A stretch of 64,000 bases of DNA from Saccharomonospora cyanea NA-134 (GTDB lineage Bacteria > Actinomycetota > Actinomycetes > Mycobacteriales > Pseudonocardiaceae), in contig NZ_CM001440.1 in NCBI RefSeq assembly GCF_000244975.1, positions 4,696,325-4,760,324 of the forward strand. Reading direction: 5' to 3'. Position 1 is the first letter of the stretch, and each line of letters opens with the position of its first letter. The notes beneath the pieces were generated by a model. The model worked only from the letters and a program-made list of their open reading frames with translations. It was not told the origin of the DNA and ran no database searches. The position numbers and the translations under genes are program-made. Shown in pieces: positions 18,316 to 28,007 of the stretch.

Positions 18316-19431
18316 CTATTGCCTGCCCCACCGCCTGCTCGGTGGTTGCGGGGCCGCGTGGACGAAGACCGTCGCGGCCTTCACCGCCAGTCGCACGGGG
18401 GTTCCGGGGTCGAGGGCGAGGTCGGCCACCGACGCGGGAGTGAGGTCCGCGCTGAGGCCCTCGCGGGTGCGTAGCCGCACGACGGGCCCGTGTGGTTCCA
18501 GGGCTGTCACCACGGCGTCGACCACGTTGCGGGGGGAACCGACCACCGCCACGTCCCGTGGGTGGACGGCCACCGCCCCCGGGTCGAACACCGCCACCGC
18601 CGCGTCGCCGTCGGCGAGGTCGCGAGCCGGCACCCCGTGGAACAGCAGCCCACTCTCCGTCCGCACCGCCGCACCGGTGTCGGTGCGCACGGCCACGCCG
18701 GCCACCAGGTTCACACCGGCCAGACGCGCGGTGAACGCCGTCCGCGGGGACGCGAGCACCTCGCGGATCGGTCCCCGCTCGACGATGTGCCCTTCGGCCA
18801 GCACGGCCACGTGGTCGGAGAGCGTGAGCGCGTCCAGCGGGTCGTGCGTGACCAGCACCGTGGTGAGCTTCCGCCCGCTCTCGCGCAGCACCCGCCGCAG
18901 GACCCCGCGCACGGCCGGGGCCGCGTCGACGTCGAGTGCGGCCAGCGGCTCGTCGAGCAACAGCAGTTCGGGCTCCCCCGCGAGCGCCCTCGCGATCGCG
19001 ACCCGCTGCGCCTGCCCACCGGACAGCGCGGCCGGAGCCCGGTCGGCGAGATCGCCCGCCTCCACCTCCGCGAGCCAGCGTCGCGCCACGTCGCGAGCCC
19101 CGGCCTTCGAGACTCCCCGCGAACGCGGCGCGAAGGCCACGTTGTCCAGCACGGACAGGTGCGGGAACAGCAGGGCGTTCTGCGCGAGCAGGCCCACTCC
19201 GCGCCGGTGCGCGGGCAGGTGCACGCCCGCGTCACCGTCGTCGAGCACACGCCCACCCAGCCTGACGTGCGCACGTTCGGCCCGCACGAGCCCGGCGAGG
19301 CACGCGAGCACCGTGGACTTGCCCGCCCCGTTGGGGCCGAGCACGGCCAGCACACCGCCGTCGGGCACGGCCAGCGACACGGACAGCTCGAATCCCGCCC
19401 TGTGAAGCGCCAGTTCGGCGTGCAACGTCAC
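18316..19431 (-). CDS. modC: Molybdate ABC transporter ATP-binding protein ModC
   Basis: A 371-residue ATPase starting at GTG 19431, which overlaps the modB stop by 4 nt (GTGA). It has Walker A GPNGAGKST, Q-loop LLAQNALLFPHLSV, signature LSGGQAQRVAIARAL, Walker B LLLDEPLAALD and the switch His in VLVTHDPLDA. The last third is a regulatory region with a TOBE-type domain (LRTREGLSADLTPASVADLAL), as in molybdate importers. It energises molybdate (possibly tungstate) uptake through ModB. Confidence 0.9.
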   Translation of the reverse strand: MTLHAELALHRAGFELSVSLAVPDGGVLAVLGPNGAGKSTVLACLAGLVRAERAHVRLGGRVLDDGDAGVHLPAHRRGVGLLAQNALLFPHLSVLDNVAFAPRSRGVSKAGARDVARRWLAEVEAGDLADRAPAALSGGQAQRVAIARALAGEPELLLLDEPLAALDVDAAPAVRGVLRRVLRESGRKLTTVLVTHDPLDALTLSDHVAVLAEGHIVERGPIREVLASPRTAFTARLAGVNLVAGVAVRTDTGAAVRTESGLLFHGVPARDLADGDAAVAVFDPGAVAVHPRDVAVVGSPRNVVDAVVTALEPHGPVVRLRTREGLSADLTPASVADLALDPGTPVRLAVKAATVFVHAAPQPPSRRWGRQ

Positions 19432-20249
19432 GACCGCACCCCCTCCAGCGCCCTCGGCCGCGCCACCGCGATGACCACGACCGCCACCACCACCAGCAGC
19501 AACGCCAGCGCCACAGCGCTGTCGACGTCGGCCTCCGCCTGGCGATAGACCTCCACGGGCAACGTCCGGGTGACTCCCTCCAGGCTGCCCGCGAACGTGA
19601 TCGTGGCGCCGAACTCGCCGAGCGCGCGGGCGAAGCTCAACACGGCCCCCGACCCGAGCGACGGCAGCAGCAGGGGCACGGTGACCCGCCGGAACACCGT
19701 CCACGGCCGCGCGCCCAGCGTGGCCGCCACCCGCTCGTAGCGATCACCCGACGCGCGCAGAGCACCTTCGAGACTCACCACGAGAAACGGCATGGCCACG
19801 AACGTCTGCGCGATCACCACGGCGGACGTCGTGAACGGCACCCGCACCCCTGCCACCACGTCGAGCACGTAGCCGAGCAGCCCGTTGCGGCCCAGCAGGA
19901 ACAGCAGCGCGAGCCCCCCGACCACGGGCGGCAGCACGAGCGGCAGCAACACCACGGCGCGCAGGAACCGCACACCCCGCGCGTTCGAGCGGGCGAGCAC
20001 CACGGCCAGCGGCACGCCCAGCACGACACACAACACGGTGGACGTCGTCGCCGTCACCAGCGACAGTCGCAGCGCGTTCAGTGACGCCGACGAACCGAGC
20101 AGCTCGGGCAGCCGGGCGAGGTCGGTGCGCACCACCAGTCCCACGACCGGCAGCACGACCAGCGTCAACGCCACCGCCGCGGGCAGCCACAGCACCTTCG
20201 GCACGCCCGTGGGGACGTCGCGGGTGCGCGGCTCACCGCGGGAGACCAA
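19428..20249 (-). CDS. modB: Molybdate ABC transporter permease ModB
   Basis: About 273 residues with six hydrophobic helices. The cytoplasmic EAA loop, which contacts ModC, is visible as ERVAATLGARPWTVFRRVTVPLLLP. The later FARALGEFGATITFAG and RTLPVEVYRQAE are characteristic of the CysT/ModB permeases. The annotated start is TTG 20249, overlapping modA by 17 nt; GTG 20204 is the next in-frame option. It forms the channel for molybdate delivered by ModA. Confidence 0.9.
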   Translation of the reverse strand: MVSRGEPRTRDVPTGVPKVLWLPAAVALTLVVLPVVGLVVRTDLARLPELLGSSASLNALRLSLVTATTSTVLCVVLGVPLAVVLARSNARGVRFLRAVVLLPLVLPPVVGGLALLFLLGRNGLLGYVLDVVAGVRVPFTTSAVVIAQTFVAMPFLVVSLEGALRASGDRYERVAATLGARPWTVFRRVTVPLLLPSLGSGAVLSFARALGEFGATITFAGSLEGVTRTLPVEVYRQAEADVDSAVALALLLVVVAVVVIAVARPRALEGVRS

Positions 20250-21000
20250 ACCCGGCCTCCCGCAGCGACCGCCTGCCCTCTTCGGACAGCACGAGATCGA
20301 CGAACCGCCGCGCCGAGGCCGCCTCGGCGGCGTCGGCTGGTACCGCGACGGGATAGGTGTTGACCACCTCCGCCGCCTCGGGGAACGCCACCGCCTCGAC
20401 CCGTCCGGAGGCTGCGGTGTGGTGGACGTCGGTGGCGTACACCAGTCCGGCGTCGGCCTCGCCGACCTCCACCTTCGTCAGCACCGATCGCACGTCGGCC
20501 TCCTCGCTGGCCGGCCGCAACGTCACCCCGGCGAGGCGTTGCACTCGCTTCGCCGCCGCTCCACACGGCACGGCGGGCGCGCACACGACGACGGTGACAC
20601 CGGGATCGGCGAGGTCGGCGAGCCCCGTGATCCCCGCCGGGTTGCCGCGCGGAACCGCGATGGTGAGCGTGTTCGTGGCGAACGGGGTTGCGGGACCGTC
20701 CAGCAGACCGTCCTTCTCCAGGCGGGCCATCGGCTCGGTGTCGGCCGAGGCGAACACGTCCGCGGGCGCTCCCTCGACGATCTGCTGGGCCAGCCGGGAC
20801 GAACCCGCGAGGTTCAGCCGCACGTCGATGCCGTCGTGGGTCTGCTCGAAACGACGTTCCAGATCGGTGAACACCTCCGTCAGCGACGCGGCCGCGAACA
20901 CCGTGAGCACCCGCTGCCCTCCTCCACCCCCGCACGCGGTGGCCGACGTCGCGACGAGGAGGGCGGCCATCGCCGCCGACAGCATCGACCGGCGTCTCAT
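20233..21000 (-). CDS. modA: Molybdate-binding lipoprotein ModA
   Basis: A 255-residue exported protein from ATG 21000. The signal sequence ends in a lipobox (ATSATAC at about residue 23), fitting a surface lipoprotein in a Gram-positive cell. The mature part is a typical ModA: TVFAAASLTEVFTDLERRFE, LAGSSRLAQQIVEGAPADVF, SADTEPM and AGLVYATDV. These motifs supply the oxyanion site in the family. The start overlaps the upstream regulator gene by 4 nt (ATGA). Confidence 0.92.
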   Translation of the reverse strand: MRRRSMLSAAMAALLVATSATACGGGGGQRVLTVFAAASLTEVFTDLERRFEQTHDGIDVRLNLAGSSRLAQQIVEGAPADVFASADTEPMARLEKDGLLDGPATPFATNTLTIAVPRGNPAGITGLADLADPGVTVVVCAPAVPCGAAAKRVQRLAGVTLRPASEEADVRSVLTKVEVGEADAGLVYATDVHHTAASGRVEAVAFPEAAEVVNTYPVAVPADAAEAASARRFVDLVLSEEGRRSLREAGFGLPR

Positions 21001-21425
21001 CCGGCCTCCTCGGTGGGAGCGGCCGGGATCTCGACGATGACCTGCGTCGCCTTGACCACGGCGACGGCCAGCACGCCCGGCTCCAACCCGAGTTCGGCCA
21101 CGGCCTCGGAGCTCATCAGCGAGACGATCCGGTTCGGCCCGCACTGGAGTTCCACCTTGGCCATCACCGCGTCGGTGACCACCTCGGTGACGAGCCCGAC
21201 GAAACGGTTCCTCGCCGACCGCGCCACCCCGGTGGGATCCGGTGAGGTGTCGGCGCCCCTGCGGGCGAACGCGGCGAGTTCCGCGCCGTCGAGGACCTTG
21301 CGGCCCGAGGCGTCGACGTGTTCGGTCAGTAGGCCGGCCCTGACCCAGCGACGCACGGTGTCGTCACTGACCCCCAGCAGCCGAGCAGCCTCAGCGATCC
21401 GAAATTGCGGCACGAAACCGACCAT
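20997..21425 (-). CDS. HTH-TOBE molybdenum-responsive regulator (ModE-like)
   Basis: A 142-residue protein. Residues about 8-55 are a MerR/excisionase-type helix-turn-helix (FRIAEAARLLGVSDDTVRRW and GLLTEHVDASGRKVL). The second half is a single TOBE/Mop oxyanion-binding domain (ARNRFVGLVTEVVTDAVMAK, then VSLMSSEAVAELGLEPGVLA). It is the first gene of the modABC operon, with 4-nt overlap to modA. It most likely senses molybdate and controls the operon, although the HTH differs from that of E. coli ModE. Some annotations call it a TOBE-domain molybdenum-binding protein. Confidence 0.85.
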   Translation of the reverse strand: MVGFVPQFRIAEAARLLGVSDDTVRRWVRAGLLTEHVDASGRKVLDGAELAAFARRGADTSPDPTGVARSARNRFVGLVTEVVTDAVMAKVELQCGPNRIVSLMSSEAVAELGLEPGVLAVAVVKATQVIVEIPAAPTEEAG

Positions 21426-21429
21426 AATC

Positions 21430-21441
21430 CCGCAACTGCGG
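21430..21441. promoter_or_regulatory. Short perfect dyad in the mod/moaA divergent region
   Basis: CCGCA-AC-TGCGG, a 12-bp palindrome 4 nt upstream of the regulator's ATG and about 75 nt from moaA. A molybdate-responsive operator is possible but not shown; the dyad is short and GC-rich sequence can produce it by chance. Confidence 0.25.
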
Positions 21442-21517
21442 AACCGACAGTCCTCGACCGAGAAGTGCCGTGTTCGCGGCCACCTTTTTCGTCGTAACGG
21501 GCACTAGGCTGGGAACG

Positions 21518-22582
21518 GTGACGGGAGTGGACCTCGGCATCCCCAGGGTGCCCGCCTCACGCACGGCCCCCGATCGGCCGCGTCCGGACAACCCTGCCCT
21601 GGTCGACAGCTTCGGCAGGGTCGCCACCGACCTGCGCGTGTCGGTCACCGACAGATGCAACCTGCGTTGCACTTACTGCATGCCGGCCGAGGGGCTCGAC
21701 TGGATGCCGAACCAGGAGATCCTCACCGACGACGAGCTCGTCCGGCTCGTCGACATCGCGGTGCGGCTCCTCGGCATCACCGACATCCGGCTCACCGGAG
21801 GGGAGCCGCTCCTGCGCCCCCACCTGGAGGACCTCGTCGCCAGGATGGCCGCGCTGCGACCCCGCCCCCGGCTCGCGATGACCACCAACGGGGTCGGCTT
21901 CGCCAAGCGCGCACGCGCGTTCGCCGAGGCTGGCCTCGACCGTGTCAACATCTCCCTCGACACCGTCAACCGCGAGACGTTCGCACGCCTGACGCGCCGC
22001 GACCGGCTCCGGCACGTACTCGACGCCCTCGCCGCCGCCCGCGACGCGGGTCTCGAACCCGTCAAGATCAACGCGGTGCTCATGCGCGGCGTCAACGACC
22101 ACGAGGCCGTCGACCTGTTGCGGTTCGCGTTGGACGGCGGATACCACCTGCGCTTCATCGAACAGATGCCGCTCGACGCCCAACACGGCTGGAGCCGGGC
22201 CGACATGATCACCGCGGACGACATCTTCGACCTGTTGAGCACCGAGTTCAGCCTCACGCCGAGCCCGGTCGAGCGCGGCGGCGCCCCCGCCGAGCGGTGG
22301 CTGGTGGACGGCGGCCCCCAGGAGGTCGGCATCATCCCGTCGGTCACGCGCCCGTTCTGCGCGGCGTGCGAACGGACCCGGCTGACCGCGGACGGTGCCG
22401 TGCGCTCGTGCCTGTTCAGCACCACCGAGACGGACCTGCGCGGCCTGCTCCGCGAGGGCGCCGACGACGAGCGGATCGCCGACGCGTGGCGCGACACGAT
22501 GTGGGGCAAACTCGCGGGACACGAGATCAACGAGGCCGGTTTCGCCCAACCGATCCGTCCCATGAGCGCGATCGGCGGGTGA
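21518..22582 (+). CDS. moaA: GTP 3',8-cyclase MoaA
   Basis: A 354-residue radical-SAM enzyme of molybdenum-cofactor synthesis; it converts GTP to 3',8-cyclo-dihydro-GTP. The SAM cluster motif is CNLRCTYC (47-54) and the second cluster is bound by CAACERT plus the Cys in VRSCLF. SAM-binding LTGGEPLL is present, and the protein ends in the conserved double glycine (SAIGG). TAGGCT at 21505-21510 lies 7 nt before GTG 21518, so a leaderless transcript is likely. It is divergent from the mod operon and followed by moaD, like mycobacterial moaA2-moaD2. Confidence 0.95.
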   Translation: MTGVDLGIPRVPASRTAPDRPRPDNPALVDSFGRVATDLRVSVTDRCNLRCTYCMPAEGLDWMPNQEILTDDELVRLVDIAVRLLGITDIRLTGGEPLLRPHLEDLVARMAALRPRPRLAMTTNGVGFAKRARAFAEAGLDRVNISLDTVNRETFARLTRRDRLRHVLDALAAARDAGLEPVKINAVLMRGVNDHEAVDLLRFALDGGYHLRFIEQMPLDAQHGWSRADMITADDIFDLLSTEFSLTPSPVERGGAPAERWLVDGGPQEVGIIPSVTRPFCAACERTRLTADGAVRSCLFSTTETDLRGLLREGADDERIADAWRDTMWGKLAGHEINEAGFAQPIRPMSAIGG

Positions 22583-22626
22583 CAGCCACACCGCCCACCT
22601 CGGCGGAAGTGACGAAGGAGTGGTCC

Positions 22627-22938
22627 ATGAGCACAGCGGGCACCGACGGCGTGATCGAGACCTCTCAGGGAGCCGACCAGCACACGCTGACCGTGAGGGT
22701 GCGGTACTTCGCCTCGGCGCGTGCGGCCGCGGGGGTGGACAGCGAGCTGGTACGACTGTCGCCCTCGGCGTCCGTGGCCGACGCCGTCGAACACCTGCGG
22801 ACCGCACATCCCGAACGCCTGCCGCGCGTCCTGGACGCCGCGAGCTTCCTGCTCGACGGCATCGCCGTGCGGGATCTCGACCGCCCGCTGCCCGACGGCG
22901 CGGAGCTGGACGTCCTCCCTCCCTTCGCGGGGGGCTGA
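22627..22938 (+). CDS. moaD: Molybdopterin synthase small subunit MoaD
   Basis: A 103-residue ubiquitin-like sulfur carrier. The fold is seen in TVRVRYFASARAAAGVDSEL and VADAVEHLRTAHP, and it ends in the required FAGG tail whose last glycine carries the thiocarboxylate. It donates sulfur to MoaE, encoded as a fusion at 24759. An AAGGAG site precedes ATG 22627. It is 44 nt downstream of moaA and probably co-transcribed. Confidence 0.93.
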   Translation: MSTAGTDGVIETSQGADQHTLTVRVRYFASARAAAGVDSELVRLSPSASVADAVEHLRTAHPERLPRVLDAASFLLDGIAVRDLDRPLPDGAELDVLPPFAGG

Positions 22939-23371
22939 CGGCTCGCCGACCCCGCAGCCGGGGTCGTGACACGCCCGACACGGCGAGCTTCGCCGCCTCG
23001 GCCTCACATTCACCGGGTGGCGACGTCCGCCACCTTCGCCGTTCCCTCGGCTCGCCGCGGGCCCGCTGCGCTCCTGCCACCGGGATGCCCCGCAGGACCG
23101 TGGGGTGGCGGGAGTTCGTCGCGACAGGTGTGAACCATGTGAACACGATCTGTCCGATCTGTCTTTTTCCGCAACTTCGGGCAACCCTTGGCACCGTCCG
23201 ACGAGGAGTTCCGAACGGCTCCGTTCGTCGTTGCCACAAACGGAGCAGGGGGTCTAGACCGTGGTGACTCAGACCTCACTTTGGGTGAAATATTTCAGAA
23301 GGGAAACGGAGTTATAACGGCCCTCTGATCAGGGAAAATACCACAATCGCAAAAGGTTGCCCACCGTTACG
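22939..23371. other. Intergenic region downstream of moaD, first part of the rpfA upstream region
   Basis: No convincing gene. From about 23270 it becomes AT-richer and holds a perfect GAAATATTTC palindrome (23287-23296) and a CCCT/AGGG hairpin near 23321-23334. Around 23130-23172 there are direct repeats (GTGAAC twice, GATCTGTC twice). These may be regulatory elements of rpfA. Confidence 0.4.
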
Positions 23372-24325
<954 letters not shown>

Positions 24326-24367
24326 CCCTTCGTGGTCGCCCGCACCCGAGTTCACCTGGGTGCCGCT

Positions 24368-24405
24368 GAAGGTCCCACCGCTGTCCCCCGGGCGGTGGGG
24401 CCTTC
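24368..24405 (+). terminator. Strong hairpin terminator after rpfA
   Basis: GAAGGTCCCACCGC and GCGGTGGGGCCTTC pair over 14 bp with one G-U, around an 8-10 nt loop, 43 nt past the rpfA stop. There is no T-run, as is usual for high-GC actinobacterial terminators. Confidence 0.75.
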
Positions 24406-24459
24406 ACACCACAAAGCACAACCGCACAACCGCGACAGTGGACGGCCGCACGAGGTGCG

Positions 24460-24603
24460 TCAGGACTCGTGCGATCCCGCATGGTCGCCTGCCGCGCCGG
24501 GAATCCGCTTCAGCACAGCGGGCTCCACCGTGAACGCGTCCGAGCCGCCTGGAACGTCGCCGCTCGAACCCGGATCCAGCCGCTCGTTGATGCGGAGCCC
24601 CAT
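24460..24603 (-). CDS. Possible 47-codon small protein
   Basis: On the minus strand an ATG at 24603 follows a purine-rich GGAAAGGGCGGGGT stretch and opens 47 codons (MGLRINERLDPGSSGDVPGG...). It has no hydrophobic segment and no recognised family. It lies alone in the 353-nt gap between the rpfA terminator and the MoaE fusion; the rest of that gap shows nothing clear. Could be chance. Confidence 0.2.
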   Translation of the reverse strand: MGLRINERLDPGSSGDVPGGSDAFTVEPAVLKRIPGAAGDHAGSHES

Positions 24604-24758
24604 ACCCCGCCCTTTCCGGGCATGGCGATCCGCGCCACAGACACGGCTTGGATTCGGCGCTCCGTGGCGTGCTTTTCGGTCGCGAGCCGATGCGCGCGAA
24701 ACCACGTCGGCCGATCAGGACCGGGCCGACGGGGCCGGCATCGGCTACCGACGCGCTG

Positions 24759-25736
24759 TCAGGGCGAGTTGACCCACTCGTCGGTGCCGTCGTCGAACCA
24801 CTGGTGCTTCCACACCGGAAGGTGCGTCTTCACCTCGTCGACGAGTTCGGAACACGTGGCGAACGCCTCCGCGCGGTGATCGGCGGCCACCGCGCAGGCG
24901 AGCGCGACATCGCCGATCTGCAACGTGCCGAGTCGGTGGCTGACCGCCACGGCCCGCACCCCGCTGCGGTGGGCGACCACGTCCGAGACGACCCTGGCCA
25001 GCACCTCCCCTGCGGTGGGGTGCCCCTCGTAGTGCAGGGACGTCACGGTGCGCCCGTTGTCGTGGTCACGCACCACGCCACCGAAGGTCACCACGGCTCC
25101 CGCTCCGGCGTCGGACACCAGCCGCGCGTGCTCCTCGACCGAGAGCTCCTCCTCCGTGACGTGGGCGAGCGCGACCCTGGCCTGACCACCGTTGCCGCTC
25201 GGATCATGGACGACCGTGTTGTGGGCGGCCTCCGACTCCTCCAGCACGTGACTCACCGACCGGTGGTGGTCTCCACCGGCGATCTGGTCCAGCGCGTGGT
25301 CCAGAACCCCGTCGAGGACCGTCAGCCCGTCGTTCACCCCACCCCGGGAGCCGGGAAGGTTCACCACGAGCGTGCGACCCGAGACGCCCGCGAGTCCTCG
25401 GGACAGCATCGCCGTGGGAACGGTGTCCTGTCCCGCCACACGGATGGCGTCCGCGAGACCGGGCAGTTCGAAGTCGAGGACTCCCGCCGTGGCCTCCGGC
25501 GTCCGGTCGGTGGGTGAGACGCCGGTGCCTCCCGTGGTGACGACCAGGTCCACGTCCTCGGCCAGGCACGCACGCAACGCTTCCGCGACGGGCTCCCCGT
25601 CCTCCACGACCCGCGGCTCCGGCACGTCGAACGAACGCTTCGCGAGCCACTCCTTGATGACCGGCCCCGTGCGGTCCGGGTAGATCCCCGCGGCCGCCCG
25701 GTTGGACGCCACGATCACTCGCGCCGTGCGGTTCAT
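24759..25736 (-). CDS. MogA/MoaB-MoaE fusion protein
   Basis: A 325-residue fusion from ATG 25736. Residues 1-160 are a MogA/MoaB molybdopterin adenylyltransferase domain with TTGGTG (67-72) followed by VSPTDRTPEAT and VVNLPGSRGGVNDGL. Residues about 185-325 are MoaE, the large subunit of molybdopterin synthase: AGAVVTFGGVVRDHDNGRTV, HRLGTLQIGDVALACAVAA, AFATCSELVDEVKTHLPVWK and the final Trp-rich end. The protein would thus supply MPT synthase with MoaD and also adenylylate the product. M. tuberculosis has the two parts as separate genes (mog, moaE2). ATGA overlap with moaC. Confidence 0.93.
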   Translation of the reverse strand: MNRTARVIVASNRAAAGIYPDRTGPVIKEWLAKRSFDVPEPRVVEDGEPVAEALRACLAEDVDLVVTTGGTGVSPTDRTPEATAGVLDFELPGLADAIRVAGQDTVPTAMLSRGLAGVSGRTLVVNLPGSRGGVNDGLTVLDGVLDHALDQIAGGDHHRSVSHVLEESEAAHNTVVHDPSGNGGQARVALAHVTEEELSVEEHARLVSDAGAGAVVTFGGVVRDHDNGRTVTSLHYEGHPTAGEVLARVVSDVVAHRSGVRAVAVSHRLGTLQIGDVALACAVAADHRAEAFATCSELVDEVKTHLPVWKHQWFDDGTDEWVNSP

Positions 25737-26226
25737 GCGCCCTCCTGTGCCTTGCGGGCATCGCCACGCCACCACGAACCGGACTTCCCGCCCTCCTTGC
25801 GCACCAACCTCACGCCGTCGAGGGTCGCCGCGGGGTCCACGGCCTTGATCATGTCGTGTAGAGCGAGCCCGGCGACGGCGACAGCGGTCAGTGCCTCCAT
25901 CTCGACGCCGGTGCGGTCACTCGTGCGGGCCGTGGCGGTGATGTCCACGCTGTCGGCCCCGAGCTCGAAGTCGACATCCACCTTCGTCAGGGCGATCTGG
26001 TGACACAGGGGGATCAGCTCGGGGGTCCGCTTGGCTCCCATGATCCCCGCGATGCGGGCTGTGGCCAGCGCGTCGCCCTTGGGCAGGCCGCCCTCGGCCA
26101 GCAGGCCGAGCACCTCGGAGGTCGTCCGCACCGTGCCACACGCCACCGCGGTACGCGCGGTGACGTCCTTGGCCGAGACGTCGACCATCCGAGCCGCACC
26201 CGAATCGTCGAGGTGGCTGAGTTCAC

Positions 26227-26230
<4 letters not shown>
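25733..26230 (-). CDS. moaC: Cyclic pyranopterin monophosphate synthase MoaC
   Basis: A 165-residue protein from GTG 26230. Key motifs are MVDVSAKDVTARTAVACGTV, AGIMGAKRTPELIPLCHQIA (the active-site PLCH) and DRTGVEMEALTAVAVAGLAL, then the Lys-containing MIKAVDP and RLVRKEGGKSG. It turns cyclo-dihydro-GTP, made by MoaA, into cyclic pyranopterin monophosphate. It overlaps the malic enzyme gene upstream (GTGA) and the MogA-MoaE fusion downstream (ATGA), so the three are translationally coupled. Confidence 0.95.
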
Positions 26231-27627
<1,397 letters not shown>

Positions 27628-27747
27628 GGGCTTACCCCCGCATCAATGACTCACACTGACTGGCGCTGGATTCGGGAGAAAAGCCTATCCGCATGTGCGA
27701 GGTCACATTCGGCCGGATGGGTGACTCGCCGGTAACGTCGGGTCCGG

Positions 27748-27930
27748 CTACGCGGACCTGTTGATCTCGGTCTCGGGGTGCTCGTAGGGCACGGAGTCGA
27801 GGGGGAAGGTCACCTCGCCGAACGGGGAGAGCGCGCCCTGCCGGTCGGCCGCGAGCTCGCTGACCGGGTGCTCGACGTCCGGCCACTCCGGGTCGATCCG
27901 GTGCTGCTTACGGTTGTCGGCGTTGCCCAC
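27748..27930 (-). CDS. Small conserved actinobacterial protein (Rv0863-position)
   Basis: A 60-residue acidic protein from GTG 27930, preceded at 5 nt by GGAGG. It opens with MGNADNRKQHRIDPEWPDVE and ends with PYEHPETEINRSA. There are no hydrophobic segments and no recognised domain. In position and orientation, between moaC and the XPB-partner gene, it corresponds to M. tuberculosis Rv0863. An ATG at 27942 would add four residues. A TATGGT box facing left at 27962-27967 may be its promoter. Function unknown. Confidence 0.65.
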   Translation of the reverse strand: MGNADNRKQHRIDPEWPDVEHPVSELAADRQGALSPFGEVTFPLDSVPYEHPETEINRSA

Positions 27931-28007
27931 GTCGTCCTCCATACACTCGACCAAACGACTGACCATAGTGTGCCCGATGCCGCGCACCGGGGGATATGGT
28001 GGTGACG

